Source: a bacterium
GTDB taxonomy: Bacteria > Patescibacteriota > Microgenomatia > UBA1406 > GWC2-37-13
NCBI GenBank assembly: GCA_021825445.1
Contig: JAKAHA010000004.1
Location: 33,545 to 97,544, forward strand
Direction: 5' to 3'
DNA length: 64,000 nt
Under the pieces are notes generated by a model. The model worked only from the letters and a program-made list of their open reading frames with translations. It made no database searches and had not been told where the DNA came from. Shown here one piece after another: positions 39,358-47,540 of this stretch (position 1 is its first letter; every line of letters starts with the position of its first letter). A program made the position numbers and the translations under genes.

Positions 39358-40173
39358 CTACCAATTTAGCGAAAGCAATGTAATTATTAATACAAAAATC
39401 AATACACTTACATATTCACGCACAGTTTCTTTAAACAATTTCTGATCAATATGATGACTAATCATTCCAGTCACACTGTAGTAACAGGCAGTGATAAATA
39501 ATGAGTAAACTGGTACTTTCATGGGTATAAATGAAACTAACAAGCTAATTTCAGCTATATAAATAGCCATAAATACCGAATAGACTAGCACTTCTTTTTC
39601 CAAGCGCTTATTAAGTCGAATCGACCAAAAAAGTTGAAGGCTTAATAAAAAAGTGCTTATCCCCGCCCCAATCATATTGATTAAAAAATTATATTTAAAT
39701 GAGAATAAAACATTGTAAAAAAGAAAAGAAACTACCGCATGGTAAAAAAAATTGATTGAAAAAGCCGCTCGATATAGCTGTAGATTCTTCTCTACTCCCA
39801 CATTAAAAATGTTTGCACAAAGTAAAACAGCATAAATGGATATTTCATAGATAAAAATGAATGGTAAACGTGTCAACCATCGTCCTGGAAAGAGAAAAAA
39901 GAATAAGTAAAAAAATAAAGTAACTAATTCAGGCATTAAGAAAAGCCCAAACCAACCAAACTGTTTTATCTCTTCAAGTAAAGAAAAATAACTTAATAAA
40001 TATGTTGTCACTATGAATAGTGGGATGAAAAAAAACACTTTATCAAAACCGAAGAAAGTAGAAAAAAGCATTAGTAAGCCCAAAACCAAAACAGAGATAA
40101 CCAGTCGTAGTCTTTTATCAATTTTTATTGATTTCTTTTCAAATGTACGCCTAAATTCTTTAATATTCAGCAT
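39358..40173 (-). CDS. Conserved multi-pass membrane protein, possibly DUF5656-type
   Basis: 271 residues with a basic N-terminus (EFRRTFEKKSIKIDKRLR) then about eight helices. Motifs such as GFDKVFFFIPLF, FLFPGRWLTRLPFI and YRAAFSINFFYH recall a CPR membrane family I know as DUF5656-like, from memory. No catalytic residues apparent. It follows yebC on the same strand (5 bases), so it is probably co-transcribed. Function unknown. Confidence 0.55.
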   Translation of the reverse strand: MLNIKEFRRTFEKKSIKIDKRLRLVISVLVLGLLMLFSTFFGFDKVFFFIPLFIVTTYLLSYFSLLEEIKQFGWFGLFLMPELVTLFFYLFFFLFPGRWLTRLPFIFIYEISIYAVLLCANIFNVGVEKNLQLYRAAFSINFFYHAVVSFLFYNVLFSFKYNFLINMIGAGISTFLLSLQLFWSIRLNKRLEKEVLVYSVFMAIYIAEISLLVSFIPMKVPVYSLFITACYYSVTGMISHHIDQKLFKETVREYVSVLIFVLIITLLSLNW

Positions 40174-40178
40174 AAAAT

Positions 40179-40895
40179 TTACTCTAAATTAGTATATACT
40201 CTCTGGACTTCATCAAGTGATTCTAAGGCTTCAACAAAGTCCAAAATCTTCTGCTCTTTTTCGGGTGAATCAAGAGAGATCGGCATTGTAGGCAAATAAT
40301 CAACCTCGGCAACCTCATATTTAATGTTATTTAAATGTGCTTTCAATAAGCCAAAATTACTAAAAGGAAAAAATACAAAAAAATGGCTATCGTCTTCATC
40401 GATATTAAAGGCTTGTAATTCCTCCCCAACCTTAAAAACCGCCTCTTCATTTACTTCTGACTTCATAAAGCTGACAAAAGCACATTTTTTAAACATATAT
40501 GCGACCGATCCTGGAGTACCTAATTTTCCTGAATTTTTTTCAAGCATATTCCTGATCTCGGACGAAGTCCGATTAGAATTATCAGTCGTAGATACTATTA
40601 ACAAAAAAACGCCATACGGTCCGAAGCCTTCATATATCACCTCTTTAAGCATTGCTCTATTTGGTCCAAAACCCTTCTCAATTGCTCTCTTAATATTTTC
40701 CTTGGGCATGTTGGCTGCTTTGGCTTTATCGATAGCCAAACGAAGTCTGACGTTGTTATCTGGATCAGTTATTCCCCCACCCTCAATAACGGAGATTGTA
40801 ATCAAATGAGACATTTTAGCAAATACATTTGCCTTTATTTTATCGTTTATACCTTTTTTACGTTTAATATTTGCCCATTTTGAGTGTCCTGACAT
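40179..40895 (-). CDS. yebC: YebC/PmpR-family protein
   Basis: 238 residues. Starts MSGHSKWANIKRKKGINDKIKANVFAKMSHLI, the YebC signature; ATG 40895 chosen because it is preceded by GGGGGAG, one of the few clear Shine-Dalgarno sites here. Three domains follow, with GPYGVFLLIVSTTDNSNRTSSEIRNMLEKNSGKLGTPGSVAYMF. Long thought a transcription regulator; newer work on the family ties it to ribosomes translating proline-rich stretches. Divergent from the TPR gene across a shared promoter. Confidence 0.95.
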   Translation of the reverse strand: MSGHSKWANIKRKKGINDKIKANVFAKMSHLITISVIEGGGITDPDNNVRLRLAIDKAKAANMPKENIKRAIEKGFGPNRAMLKEVIYEGFGPYGVFLLIVSTTDNSNRTSSEIRNMLEKNSGKLGTPGSVAYMFKKCAFVSFMKSEVNEEAVFKVGEELQAFNIDEDDSHFFVFFPFSNFGLLKAHLNNIKYEVAEVDYLPTMPISLDSPEKEQKILDFVEALESLDEVQRVYTNLE

Positions 40896-40905
40896 ATCTC
40901 CCCCA

Positions 40906-40940
40906 ATTATACTTGACAATTGGTAATTTTAAAATATACT
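40906..40940. promoter_or_regulatory. Divergent overlapping promoters for yebC and the TPR gene
   Basis: Plus: TTGACA (40913-40918), 16-base spacer, TATACT (40935-40940), with the TPR ATG 10 bases on. Minus: TATAAT (complement of 40906-40911), 10 bases ahead of the yebC ATG. The plus -35 adjoins the minus -10, so the two promoters may compete. Confidence 0.65.
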
Positions 40941-40950
40941 TGTCCATATT

Positions 40951-41745
40951 ATGAAAGATATTTCCGACCTAGAAAACAAAGCGATAAATAGTGCCATGAA
41001 TGGTAATTGGACAGAGGCAATAGAAATAAATGAAAATATTGTTAAGATAGATAAGAAGAATATCGAAGCTTATTTACGATTGGGTTTTTCAAATCTTCAA
41101 ATAAATAAGATTAGAAAAGCCAAAGAATATTATCTTAAAGCCCTAAAGATACAACCTAATAATATTTCTGTCAAAAAAAATCTTGAAAGAATAAAGATAT
41201 TAGAATCAAAAAAATTAAATTATTCAAATTCTCCACCAGTTGATCCCCTACTTTTTGTTGATATTCCAGGCAAAACTAAAACTGTGAGTTTGGTTAACTG
41301 TGGTCCAAAAAGCGTTCTTGCCAAGTTGGCTGTCGGTCAAAAAGTATTTTTGGTAAATAAAAAAAGAAGGGTTGAAATTAGAACAGAAAACAAAGAATAT
41401 GCTGGCTGTCTGCCTGATGATATTTCCAAAAGACTGGCTATTTTTATAAAAAATGGCGGCGTTTTTTCCGTCTATATAAAAGAAACATCATTAAAAAATA
41501 CTACCGTTTTGATTAAAGAGGAAAAAAAAGGAGCCAAAATGACTAAATACGTCGCCTTTCCATCGAATTTGAATATTAACCTTTCTCAAATGGAAAACTC
41601 GACAGGCGATGATATAGGCGACGAAGATACTGAAGAAATTAGCTTATTGGATCTTGAAAAATTAGCTGAAAATTTAAATAGTAATGAAGAAAAAGAATAC
41701 CTTCCCTTTGATCATGAAGAAAAAAATGAAGACGCTGAAGATTAA
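40951..41745 (+). CDS. TPR-repeat protein
   Basis: 264 residues. Two TPR units at the N-terminus (about 6-39 and 40-73; LRLGFSNLQINKIRKAKEYYLKALKIQPNN is canonical) followed by a compact beta-rich domain (about 90-190) with PGKTKTVSLVNCGPKSVLAKLAVGQKVFLV, and an acidic tail. The TPR region would bind a partner; the tail (DDIGDEDTEEISLLDLEKL...) is disordered. A good promoter precedes it. Function unknown. Confidence 0.75.
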   Translation: MKDISDLENKAINSAMNGNWTEAIEINENIVKIDKKNIEAYLRLGFSNLQINKIRKAKEYYLKALKIQPNNISVKKNLERIKILESKKLNYSNSPPVDPLLFVDIPGKTKTVSLVNCGPKSVLAKLAVGQKVFLVNKKRRVEIRTENKEYAGCLPDDISKRLAIFIKNGGVFSVYIKETSLKNTTVLIKEEKKGAKMTKYVAFPSNLNINLSQMENSTGDDIGDEDTEEISLLDLEKLAENLNSNEEKEYLPFDHEEKNEDAED

Positions 41746-41915
41746 CTTCTTTTAGTTTGATAATGAACGATTTTATTTCTAAAAAAAACTATCTTCCCTC
41801 TAACTTTTTTTCCCTGTATTAAATGATTGATCTCTGATGGAACATTAAAATCTTTCATAGACGAAAGAGCGAGGAAGAAAGCGAGAATTAGAATTAATAT
41901 TAAAGTTAGTATCAT
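41742..41915 (-). CDS. Small 57-residue membrane protein
   Basis: Read by hand: ATG 41915 to TAA 41742. N-terminal helix of Ile/Leu residues (MILTLILILILAFFLALSS) followed by a basic tail, DFNVPSEINHLIQGKKVRGKIVFFRNKIVHYQTKRS. It converges with the TPR gene, overlapping by 4 bases (TTAA shared). A single-helix protein with a cationic tail; family unknown. Coding is plausible from the sustained frame and composition but not proven. Confidence 0.5.
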   Translation of the reverse strand: MILTLILILILAFFLALSSMKDFNVPSEINHLIQGKKVRGKIVFFRNKIVHYQTKRS

Positions 41916-42008
41916 ATTTTACGTTTAAATTAATTGTTTCATTGTTTCATTGCTCGATTGTTGTTTTTTAACAATGAAACCATGGAACAATGTAACAATT
42001 GTCTATAG

Positions 42009-42911
42009 TTAGTTGACTGCCCACTCTTTCTCTAAGTCTCCCAACTCTAAAATTATATCAGACACGGTCGTCTCCCCTATCTTAGTTTTGCATTTAAAAT
42101 AATCTGCTAATCGTAAAAATGTTTTTGATTTACTTATTTCTTTATTGCTAATTAACAAACAACCAGAGGAAACTTTTCCCTGATCCGATAAATCAACTAC
42201 ACGAATCCCCTCTCCCTCAATCATTTGACCAATTAGTTGAGCGGTTTTATAGCTTTTGCTATATAAAATCTGAACATTAAAATCTAAATTTCTATAGGTT
42301 ATTTGAAAAAAAGTTCCCTGAAATTTTTTATAAAAAGAATCTTTATCAAACATTCCGTCTTCTAATTGAAACGGTTTTAAATCAATTATCTGAAAAATTT
42401 CCCTATTGTTTGTTGAAAAAATATATTGAAGATATAACCTATCAATTATATTGGCATTAGAATTATTAAAAAATATTTCAATAAAAGTGGGGGTTTGTTT
42501 TAAATTGGAATCATCATAATAAATCGTTGTTTTTTTCTGATAAAAATATAAGTCTACGAGAGTTGAGGTCGCCGAAGAAAAAGCATTTTTTATGATTTCT
42601 GGTTTTTTTTCAAGACTTGCCAATTTACCAATTGACCCTATTTTATAATTACCATAACCTCCTGGAACAATTACCTTCGATAAATTTGAGTATGACAATA
42701 AATAGTTAGTGTTTTTTTGATCCAAAGAATAGAAACGCGTCTTTTCTCCGTAAAAAACCACATTGACCTTATCCCTCCCCCTCATAAATACTGAAGAAGT
42801 AATTGACTTAAATAAGTAATAGCTTAAACAAATAATAAAAAAGAAGAAGACAACACTACTTCTTTTTGAAATTTGAAATTTGAAATTTGAAATTTGCTTA
42901 TGATATACCAT
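42009..42911 (-). CDS. Membrane-anchored protein with LytR_C-like C-terminus
   Basis: 300 residues. Helix at about 20-40; N-terminal residues 5-16 (KQISNFKFQISK) are encoded by a run of AAATTTG heptamers, a repeat-derived start. The exported part has a long strand-rich middle and a C-terminal section (about 215-295) FNVQILYSKSYKTAQLIGQMIEGEGIRVVDLSDQGKVSSGCLLIS that follows the LytR_C strand-helix-strand order. It could therefore be an LCP-family accessory lacking the LCP domain. It overlaps the antiporter gene by 14 bases. Confidence 0.5.
   Translation of the reverse strand: MVYHKQISNFKFQISKRSSVVFFFFIICLSYYLFKSITSSVFMRGRDKVNVVFYGEKTRFYSLDQKNTNYLLSYSNLSKVIVPGGYGNYKIGSIGKLASLEKKPEIIKNAFSSATSTLVDLYFYQKKTTIYYDDSNLKQTPTFIEIFFNNSNANIIDRLYLQYIFSTNNREIFQIIDLKPFQLEDGMFDKDSFYKKFQGTFFQITYRNLDFNVQILYSKSYKTAQLIGQMIEGEGIRVVDLSDQGKVSSGCLLISNKEISKSKTFLRLADYFKCKTKIGETTVSDIILELGDLEKEWAVN
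42868..42898. repeat. AAATTTG heptamer run inside coding sequence
   Basis: TTTGAAATTTGAAATTTGAAATT (seven-base period) forms the N-terminal codons of the adjoining gene. Similar words occur in GT2 (about 3316-3352), the GT-C gene (about 49060-49105) and carB (about 61200-61256). Confidence 0.7.
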
Positions 42912-44625
42912 GTTCTATTTTAAGCCTTTTTATCTTATTAACAATCTCTTCTTTATCTAAATTATGCCAACGATAAATTCTCTTTATGATCGAAAGTGAT
43001 GCTTCAAATTCCGGTTGAACTACAATATTTGCCCCAATATCTTTCATCCTAATTTGATCAGATTGCCTGTGAACTCGACTAATAATGTAAATATCCCTTT
43101 TGAGTTTTCTGGCATTAAAAACAATCTCTTCCTGAACAGATCTTTCAGGTACTGCCAAGATTATTATCTTAGCTTCATCAACTTGAGCATAATCCAACAT
43201 GTCAATATCGGCTGGATCACCATAAATAATATTAGCTCCTTGTTTTTTGGCTTTTTCCACCTGATAAAGGTTGTAATCAATCGCAACATATGGAATATTT
43301 GCCAACATCAAGGAACGACCAATATAACTACCAATTCTTCCGTATCCACAAATTACTACATGATCTTTAATCTCCAATGTATCAATAGGAGATTGATTAC
43401 TATCGATTCTATAGGCAATAAATTTTTCCAAAAACGGCATATATTTTTTTATAAATTCTCTTATTGTTTTATAAAATTTTTCTTTGTTATTAATAAATAT
43501 TGGAGTCAAAATAAAAGTGATTAGTACTGCCGAAATCACAAAAAGATATTTCTCAATCGTTATCACCTTACTTAAATAGGCAGACGACATCAAGATAAAT
43601 GCATCCTCATCAATTTGAAATAGATACATCGATAAACTAAAGCTTGTTTTTGAATGAAATCTTAAAGCCAAAAATATTGCCAATACCACAACAGCTTTAA
43701 TAATTATTACAGCTAATGTAAACAACAATATTGATGGTAAATACGAAAGTATTAATCGTAGCTCAATATGACTGCCAATATAAACGAAAAAAATCACGCC
43801 AAGAAGATTTCGAATTGGTCTGATTTCGGAAAATATATGATAGTGTTCTATCGTTTGGGCGAGTAATACTCCTGCCACCATCGCACCAATTAGAGTTGGA
43901 ATTTTTAAGACTATTGATAGACCCACCACAAAAAAAATAAAAACAACAATAAACAAATCAAACAACTCTCTTGAGACTCGGGCAATTTTATTAAATATTT
44001 TTGGAATTATTTTTTGACCGAAATAAAATAAGGCAGTAATAATCACCGTCGCCTTAATTAATCCTATTACTGTATCTTTTATTACCATCCAAACGGAAAT
44101 ATCTCGACCAGTAATTGATGTGAATATCATCAAATATGGAATGAAGGCAATGTCTTGAAAGATCAAAATTCCCATGGCAATTTCACCAATAAACGATGAC
44201 TCCTCTCCCCTATCTTGAATAATTTTTGCAACAATCGTGGTTGAAGATGATGAAAGAGCAATCCCAATTAGAAAAGATTCAAGTAGTGAAAATTTAAATA
44301 ATAAACTGATAAAAAAAACAAATAACATCGATAAAAAAAGCTGTAAAATTCCACCGACGACTATGAATTTTTTAAGAATCATAATTCTAGAAAAGTTTGT
44401 TTCTAAACCTAATGTAAAAAGCAAAAACACAATTCCAAAATATGCAAAATTTGAGATAGCTTCACTAGTTGCCATTTCAGGAAAGAAGTTTCCGATTACC
44501 AATCCACCGGTAATATAGCCAACTAAAGGAGATAGTTTAATTTTTTTGGCAATTAATGCTAGGCTGAAAGGGATAACTAAATATAAGAAATAACTTAATA
44601 CCAAAGTTAGTGAAATATCGCCCAT
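42898..44625 (-). CDS. CPA2 cation:proton antiporter with TrkA-N domain (KefB/KefC-like)
   Basis: 575 residues: about 12-13 helices (1-385) then a soluble Rossmann domain (about 412-540) beginning HVVICGYGRIGSYIGRSLMLANIPYVAIDYN (GxGxxG) typical of TrkA-N. Helix region carries IGIALSSSSTTIVAKIIQDRGEESSFIGEIAMGILIFQDIAFIPYLM, the exchanger core with Asp in FQDI. It exchanges K+ or Na+ for H+, gated by NAD(H) binding. A TATACT box (complement of 44633-44638) lies 7 bases before the ATG. Confidence 0.92.
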   Translation of the reverse strand: MGDISLTLVLSYFLYLVIPFSLALIAKKIKLSPLVGYITGGLVIGNFFPEMATSEAISNFAYFGIVFLLFTLGLETNFSRIMILKKFIVVGGILQLFLSMLFVFFISLLFKFSLLESFLIGIALSSSSTTIVAKIIQDRGEESSFIGEIAMGILIFQDIAFIPYLMIFTSITGRDISVWMVIKDTVIGLIKATVIITALFYFGQKIIPKIFNKIARVSRELFDLFIVVFIFFVVGLSIVLKIPTLIGAMVAGVLLAQTIEHYHIFSEIRPIRNLLGVIFFVYIGSHIELRLILSYLPSILLFTLAVIIIKAVVVLAIFLALRFHSKTSFSLSMYLFQIDEDAFILMSSAYLSKVITIEKYLFVISAVLITFILTPIFINNKEKFYKTIREFIKKYMPFLEKFIAYRIDSNQSPIDTLEIKDHVVICGYGRIGSYIGRSLMLANIPYVAIDYNLYQVEKAKKQGANIIYGDPADIDMLDYAQVDEAKIIILAVPERSVQEEIVFNARKLKRDIYIISRVHRQSDQIRMKDIGANIVVQPEFEASLSIIKRIYRWHNLDKEEIVNKIKRLKIEHGIS

Positions 44626-44648
44626 AAGAATGAGTATAACATTCTCAC

Positions 44649-45014
44649 TTACTTTCTCAAATGTTTTTCACAGTCGATACAAAACGAAGCCTCAGGAATT
44701 AACTCTAATCTTGCCTCAAGAATAGGTTTTTTACATCTTTCACAATAACCGTATTGATTTTTATTTATTTTTCTCAATGCATTATCGATATCCTGAACTC
44801 TCTTTGTCATGTCTTTTACTTCAGCTTCAATCGTATCATGACCTACTTGCTCACGAACATCGGTGTCAACTGCCGCATTATCTGAAGCGTGGTCTGGGTC
44901 TATAAAAGGATCGTCTTTTTTAAGAGCCTCTATTTGATCAAGATTACTTCTCCTCTCCTCTTCCAACCTTTTTTTTTGATCTTGAACGAACTGTTTCGAA
45001 AATTTTTTGTCCAT
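44649..45014 (-). CDS. TraR/DksA-family zinc-finger protein
   Basis: 121 residues: a coiled-coil hairpin (about 6-85, acidic tip DDPFIDPDHASDNAAVDTDV) and a C4 zinc finger YGYCERCKKPILEARLELIPEASFCIDCEKHL (Cys spacing C-x2-C-x17-C-x2-C). Such proteins bind RNA polymerase secondary channel and tune initiation; whether it senses ppGpp as DksA does is unknown. Its start overlaps the lgt-like gene by 71 bases, in another frame. Confidence 0.88.
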   Translation of the reverse strand: MDKKFSKQFVQDQKKRLEEERRSNLDQIEALKKDDPFIDPDHASDNAAVDTDVREQVGHDTIEAEVKDMTKRVQDIDNALRKINKNQYGYCERCKKPILEARLELIPEASFCIDCEKHLRK

Positions 45015-45780
45015 AATATTTTATAAAACTTAAAATGCCATTCCTAAAATAATATACAAAGTGAAAACTAATTGTCAACAGGATTATTAGCGAAACTAAA
45101 AAGTCTAGACTTAGACCCTGGAAGTATAAACGATTGTCACGAATATTGTCAAATAGAACTGTAGTTAATGCAAAAAACCAAAGAAAAAATTTTAAAAGAA
45201 AACCTTTATAGTACTTTTCTTTTCGTATTTCAAATAATATTTGATAAGCCAATGACAATCCAATTATTAAAAATAATCCTTCATACAAAGCAACTAAGTG
45301 TCGTGCACCATCAAATCCTACATATTTGATTTTTAATAAAAAGTTAGTTTTTGTACCAACCTCTACTCCTGAAAAAAATGCTCCTATTTTACTGAAAACT
45401 AAGGAAATAAAAACTGGAGTAACTAGGTAGTCAATTAAATCATTAAAATTTAATTTTTTTGAATTTGTATAAAAATACAAAACTAAAAGACCACCAAATA
45501 AACATCCATAAAGAGATAAACCTGGATATCCGTTAATTAATAAAAATTTTAAAATACTAAATCCAAAATCTCGAAAATTTAGCGCCACATAAACCAGTCT
45601 TCCAAAAAATAATGAACCAAACATCGACAAAAATAAACCGTCAAAGACATCCTCTTCTTTAAACGAAGTCAAACGAATATTTTTCCATAATAAAAATATT
45701 GCCCAAAAAAATCCTAAAACTAAAAATACACCATAGGTATAAATTTTTAGGAATCCAAAATTTAGAAGTACTGGTAACAT
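44944..45780 (-). CDS. Lgt-like protein with altered catalytic motif
   Basis: 278 residues, seven helices. The topology and GRLVYVAL...YPGLSLYGCLFGGLLVLYFY...ARHLVALYEGLFLI...LDNIRDNR suggest prolipoprotein diacylglyceryl transferase (Lgt), which attaches diacylglycerol to lipoprotein cysteines. The family's His-Gly-Gly loop (H103 in E. coli) is Tyr-Gly-Cys here (SLYGC), and the R-x-G-N-F-I-N motif appears as KIGAFFSGVEVG, lacking the Asn. So it is either a diverged active enzyme or a retired paralogue. The C-terminal basic tail (FETVRSRSKKKVGRGEEK) lies in the 71-base overlap with the DksA-like gene. Confidence 0.65.
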   Translation of the reverse strand: MLPVLLNFGFLKIYTYGVFLVLGFFWAIFLLWKNIRLTSFKEEDVFDGLFLSMFGSLFFGRLVYVALNFRDFGFSILKFLLINGYPGLSLYGCLFGGLLVLYFYTNSKKLNFNDLIDYLVTPVFISLVFSKIGAFFSGVEVGTKTNFLLKIKYVGFDGARHLVALYEGLFLIIGLSLAYQILFEIRKEKYYKGFLLKFFLWFFALTTVLFDNIRDNRLYFQGLSLDFLVSLIILLTISFHFVYYFRNGILSFIKYYGQKIFETVRSRSKKKVGRGEEK

Positions 45781-45789
45781 AGTTTTTAG

Positions 45790-45795
45790 TATAAT
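45790..45795 (+). promoter_or_regulatory. -10 box before the HAD-like gene
   Basis: TATAAT lies 9 bases before the ATG at 45805, again close to the start codon; it points away from the lgt-like gene. Confidence 0.45.
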
Positions 45796-45804
45796 TTACG
45801 AGAT

Positions 45805-46386
45805 ATGAAAAAACAACTTAGAGTGGGATTTGATCTTGATGGAGTTCTTCTATATAACCCTGCAAGAATTGCGAGACCAATTATCGTTTTTTTTAAAAAA
45901 ATATTTTTCGAAAAAGAGGTAGATAAATTTCATTATCCTCAAACCAAAATTCAAAAAATAATTTGGCTCATGTTTCACAAAATAGTTTTTGGGCCGGCAA
46001 TTGGATACGAGGAACTTAAAAAATTAATAAAATCAAAAAAAATTAATGCATATATTATTACCGGAAGAAATGAATCCTTGAAGAATGATTTCAAGCATTG
46101 GATGAAAAAACTTGAAGCAAAAAAATATTTTTCAGGGTATTATTTCAATGACATGAATGAACAACCATACGAGTTTAAAAGAAAAATGATTCAAAAGTTA
46201 AAGCTTGATTTATATGTTGAGGATAATTGGGATATTGTTAAAAACATAAACTTGAAACCTAAAACTCGAAATTCGAAAATTAAAATTTTTTGGATTTATA
46301 ATATCCTTGATAGAAATATTTTGTATAAATATAAATTTCCAAGTTTAATTTCAACCATTAATAATATTAAAAAACAAATGGAGTGA
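45805..46386 (+). CDS. HAD-superfamily phosphatase-like protein
   Basis: 193 residues. Motif I FDLDGVLL (Asp11 nucleophile, Asp13), motif II YIITGRNES (about 84-92) and motif IV VEDNWD (about 140). Late residues KPKTRNSKIKIFWIYN follow the AAATTCGAAA-type repeat pattern and look repeat-derived. The region between motif I and II forms a cap-like insertion of about 60 residues. The HAD neighbour of a GT4 gene may act on a sugar phosphate; inference only. The GT4 start GTG overlaps its stop. Confidence 0.75.
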   Translation: MKKQLRVGFDLDGVLLYNPARIARPIIVFFKKIFFEKEVDKFHYPQTKIQKIIWLMFHKIVFGPAIGYEELKKLIKSKKINAYIITGRNESLKNDFKHWMKKLEAKKYFSGYYFNDMNEQPYEFKRKMIQKLKLDLYVEDNWDIVKNINLKPKTRNSKIKIFWIYNILDRNILYKYKFPSLISTINNIKKQME

Positions 46387-47522
46387 AAATACTTCTTTTT
46401 TCACCATATTTTTATCCTTATATTTCAGGCGTAACTACTTATCCACAAAAAATACTTTCATATTTATCAAAAGAAAATGATATTGAAGTCCTTACTTTTA
46501 AGTATGATAAAAAACTAAAAAACGAAGAATATATTGACGGTTATAAAATAATCCGAATGAATTATTTTTTTAAAGTTTCCAAGGGTTTTATCTCTCCTCA
46601 ATCACTTTATTATTTTTTTATCAAAATAAATAATTCTGATATTATCATATTAAATCAACCCAATTTTGAAGGATTATTTTTAGCAATAATTGCAAAAATA
46701 TTTAGAAAGAAAATCATTTCCATTTTTCACTGTCAGGTATTTTTAGATGGAAATTTTTTGATAAAGACTATTAATTTCTTTCTAAATACATCAATGAAAA
46801 TTCAACTTAATTTATCAGATAAAATTGTTGTTTATACAAAAGATTATGTTAATTCTCTACCCTATTTTAGAAAGTTAGAAAATAAAACGCTTAATATTTT
46901 ACCACCAATTGAAAAACCTAAATTAAATGAAAATTTTTTTAATAAGTTATTAAAATTAAAAAAGAATAATATTTGGATTGGTTATGCTGGTAGAATTTCT
47001 TCAGAAAAAGGACTTGAATATTTACTTCAATCGATTAAACGATTGAAGTATAAAAAAAATATTTGGCTAGTTTTTGCAGGACCTTTTGGATCAGATGTTG
47101 TTGGGGAAAATATTTATTACAAAAAAATTATTGTAATATTAGAAAAATTTAAAATAAATTATTTATTTCTTGGAAATTTAACTTTTGAGCAATTAAGTTC
47201 TTTTTACAAGTCAGTCGACTTACTTGTTCTACCATCAATTAATCAAACTGAAGCCTTTGGCATGGTTCAAGTTGAGGCGATGATTGCCGGAACTCCGGTC
47301 ATCGCTTCTAATTTGCCAGGGGTAAGAATTCCAATTAAACTTACCAAAATGGGCATTATAACTGAGCCAAAAGATGATAAACAAATAGCTTATGCAATTG
47401 AAGAAATTTTAATGAACAAAAGTAAATTTACAAATCCTAAGTTAGTAGAAGATGTAAATAAAATATTCAGTATCAACAAAGTTTATAAATTTTTTGATCA
47501 GTTGATTACTTCATTATATTAA
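46383..47522 (+). CDS. GT4-family glycosyltransferase
   Basis: 379 residues, GTG start overlapping the HAD stop. GT-B fold: N-terminal LLFSPYFYPYISGVTTYPQKI, a linker IGYAGRISSEKGLEYLLQSIKRL (about 198-220), donor site FLGNLTFEQLSSFYKSVDLLVLPSINQTEAFGMVQVEAMIAGTPVIASNLPGVR (E-A-F-G-M-V-Q-V-E-A, about 277-300). These residues are as in PimA/WaaG-type sugar transferases. Its final codons TSLY and stop lie inside the 26-bp palindrome at 47508-47533. Substrate unknown; part of a surface glycan group with the methyltransferases following. Confidence 0.9.
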   Translation: MKILLFSPYFYPYISGVTTYPQKILSYLSKENDIEVLTFKYDKKLKNEEYIDGYKIIRMNYFFKVSKGFISPQSLYYFFIKINNSDIIILNQPNFEGLFLAIIAKIFRKKIISIFHCQVFLDGNFLIKTINFFLNTSMKIQLNLSDKIVVYTKDYVNSLPYFRKLENKTLNILPPIEKPKLNENFFNKLLKLKKNNIWIGYAGRISSEKGLEYLLQSIKRLKYKKNIWLVFAGPFGSDVVGENIYYKKIIVILEKFKINYLFLGNLTFEQLSSFYKSVDLLVLPSINQTEAFGMVQVEAMIAGTPVIASNLPGVRIPIKLTKMGIITEPKDDKQIAYAIEEILMNKSKFTNPKLVEDVNKIFSINKVYKFFDQLITSLY

Positions 47523-47533
47523 TATAATGAAGT
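47508..47533. repeat. 26-bp perfect palindrome, copy 2 of 2
   Basis: Identical to 13029-13054. It contains the last four codons and TAA of the GT4 gene and ends 7 bases before the methyltransferase ATG. A third, looser relative (CATTATA-N4-TATAATG core) is at 39089-39112. Confidence 0.85.
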
Positions 47534-47540
47534 ATTAATT

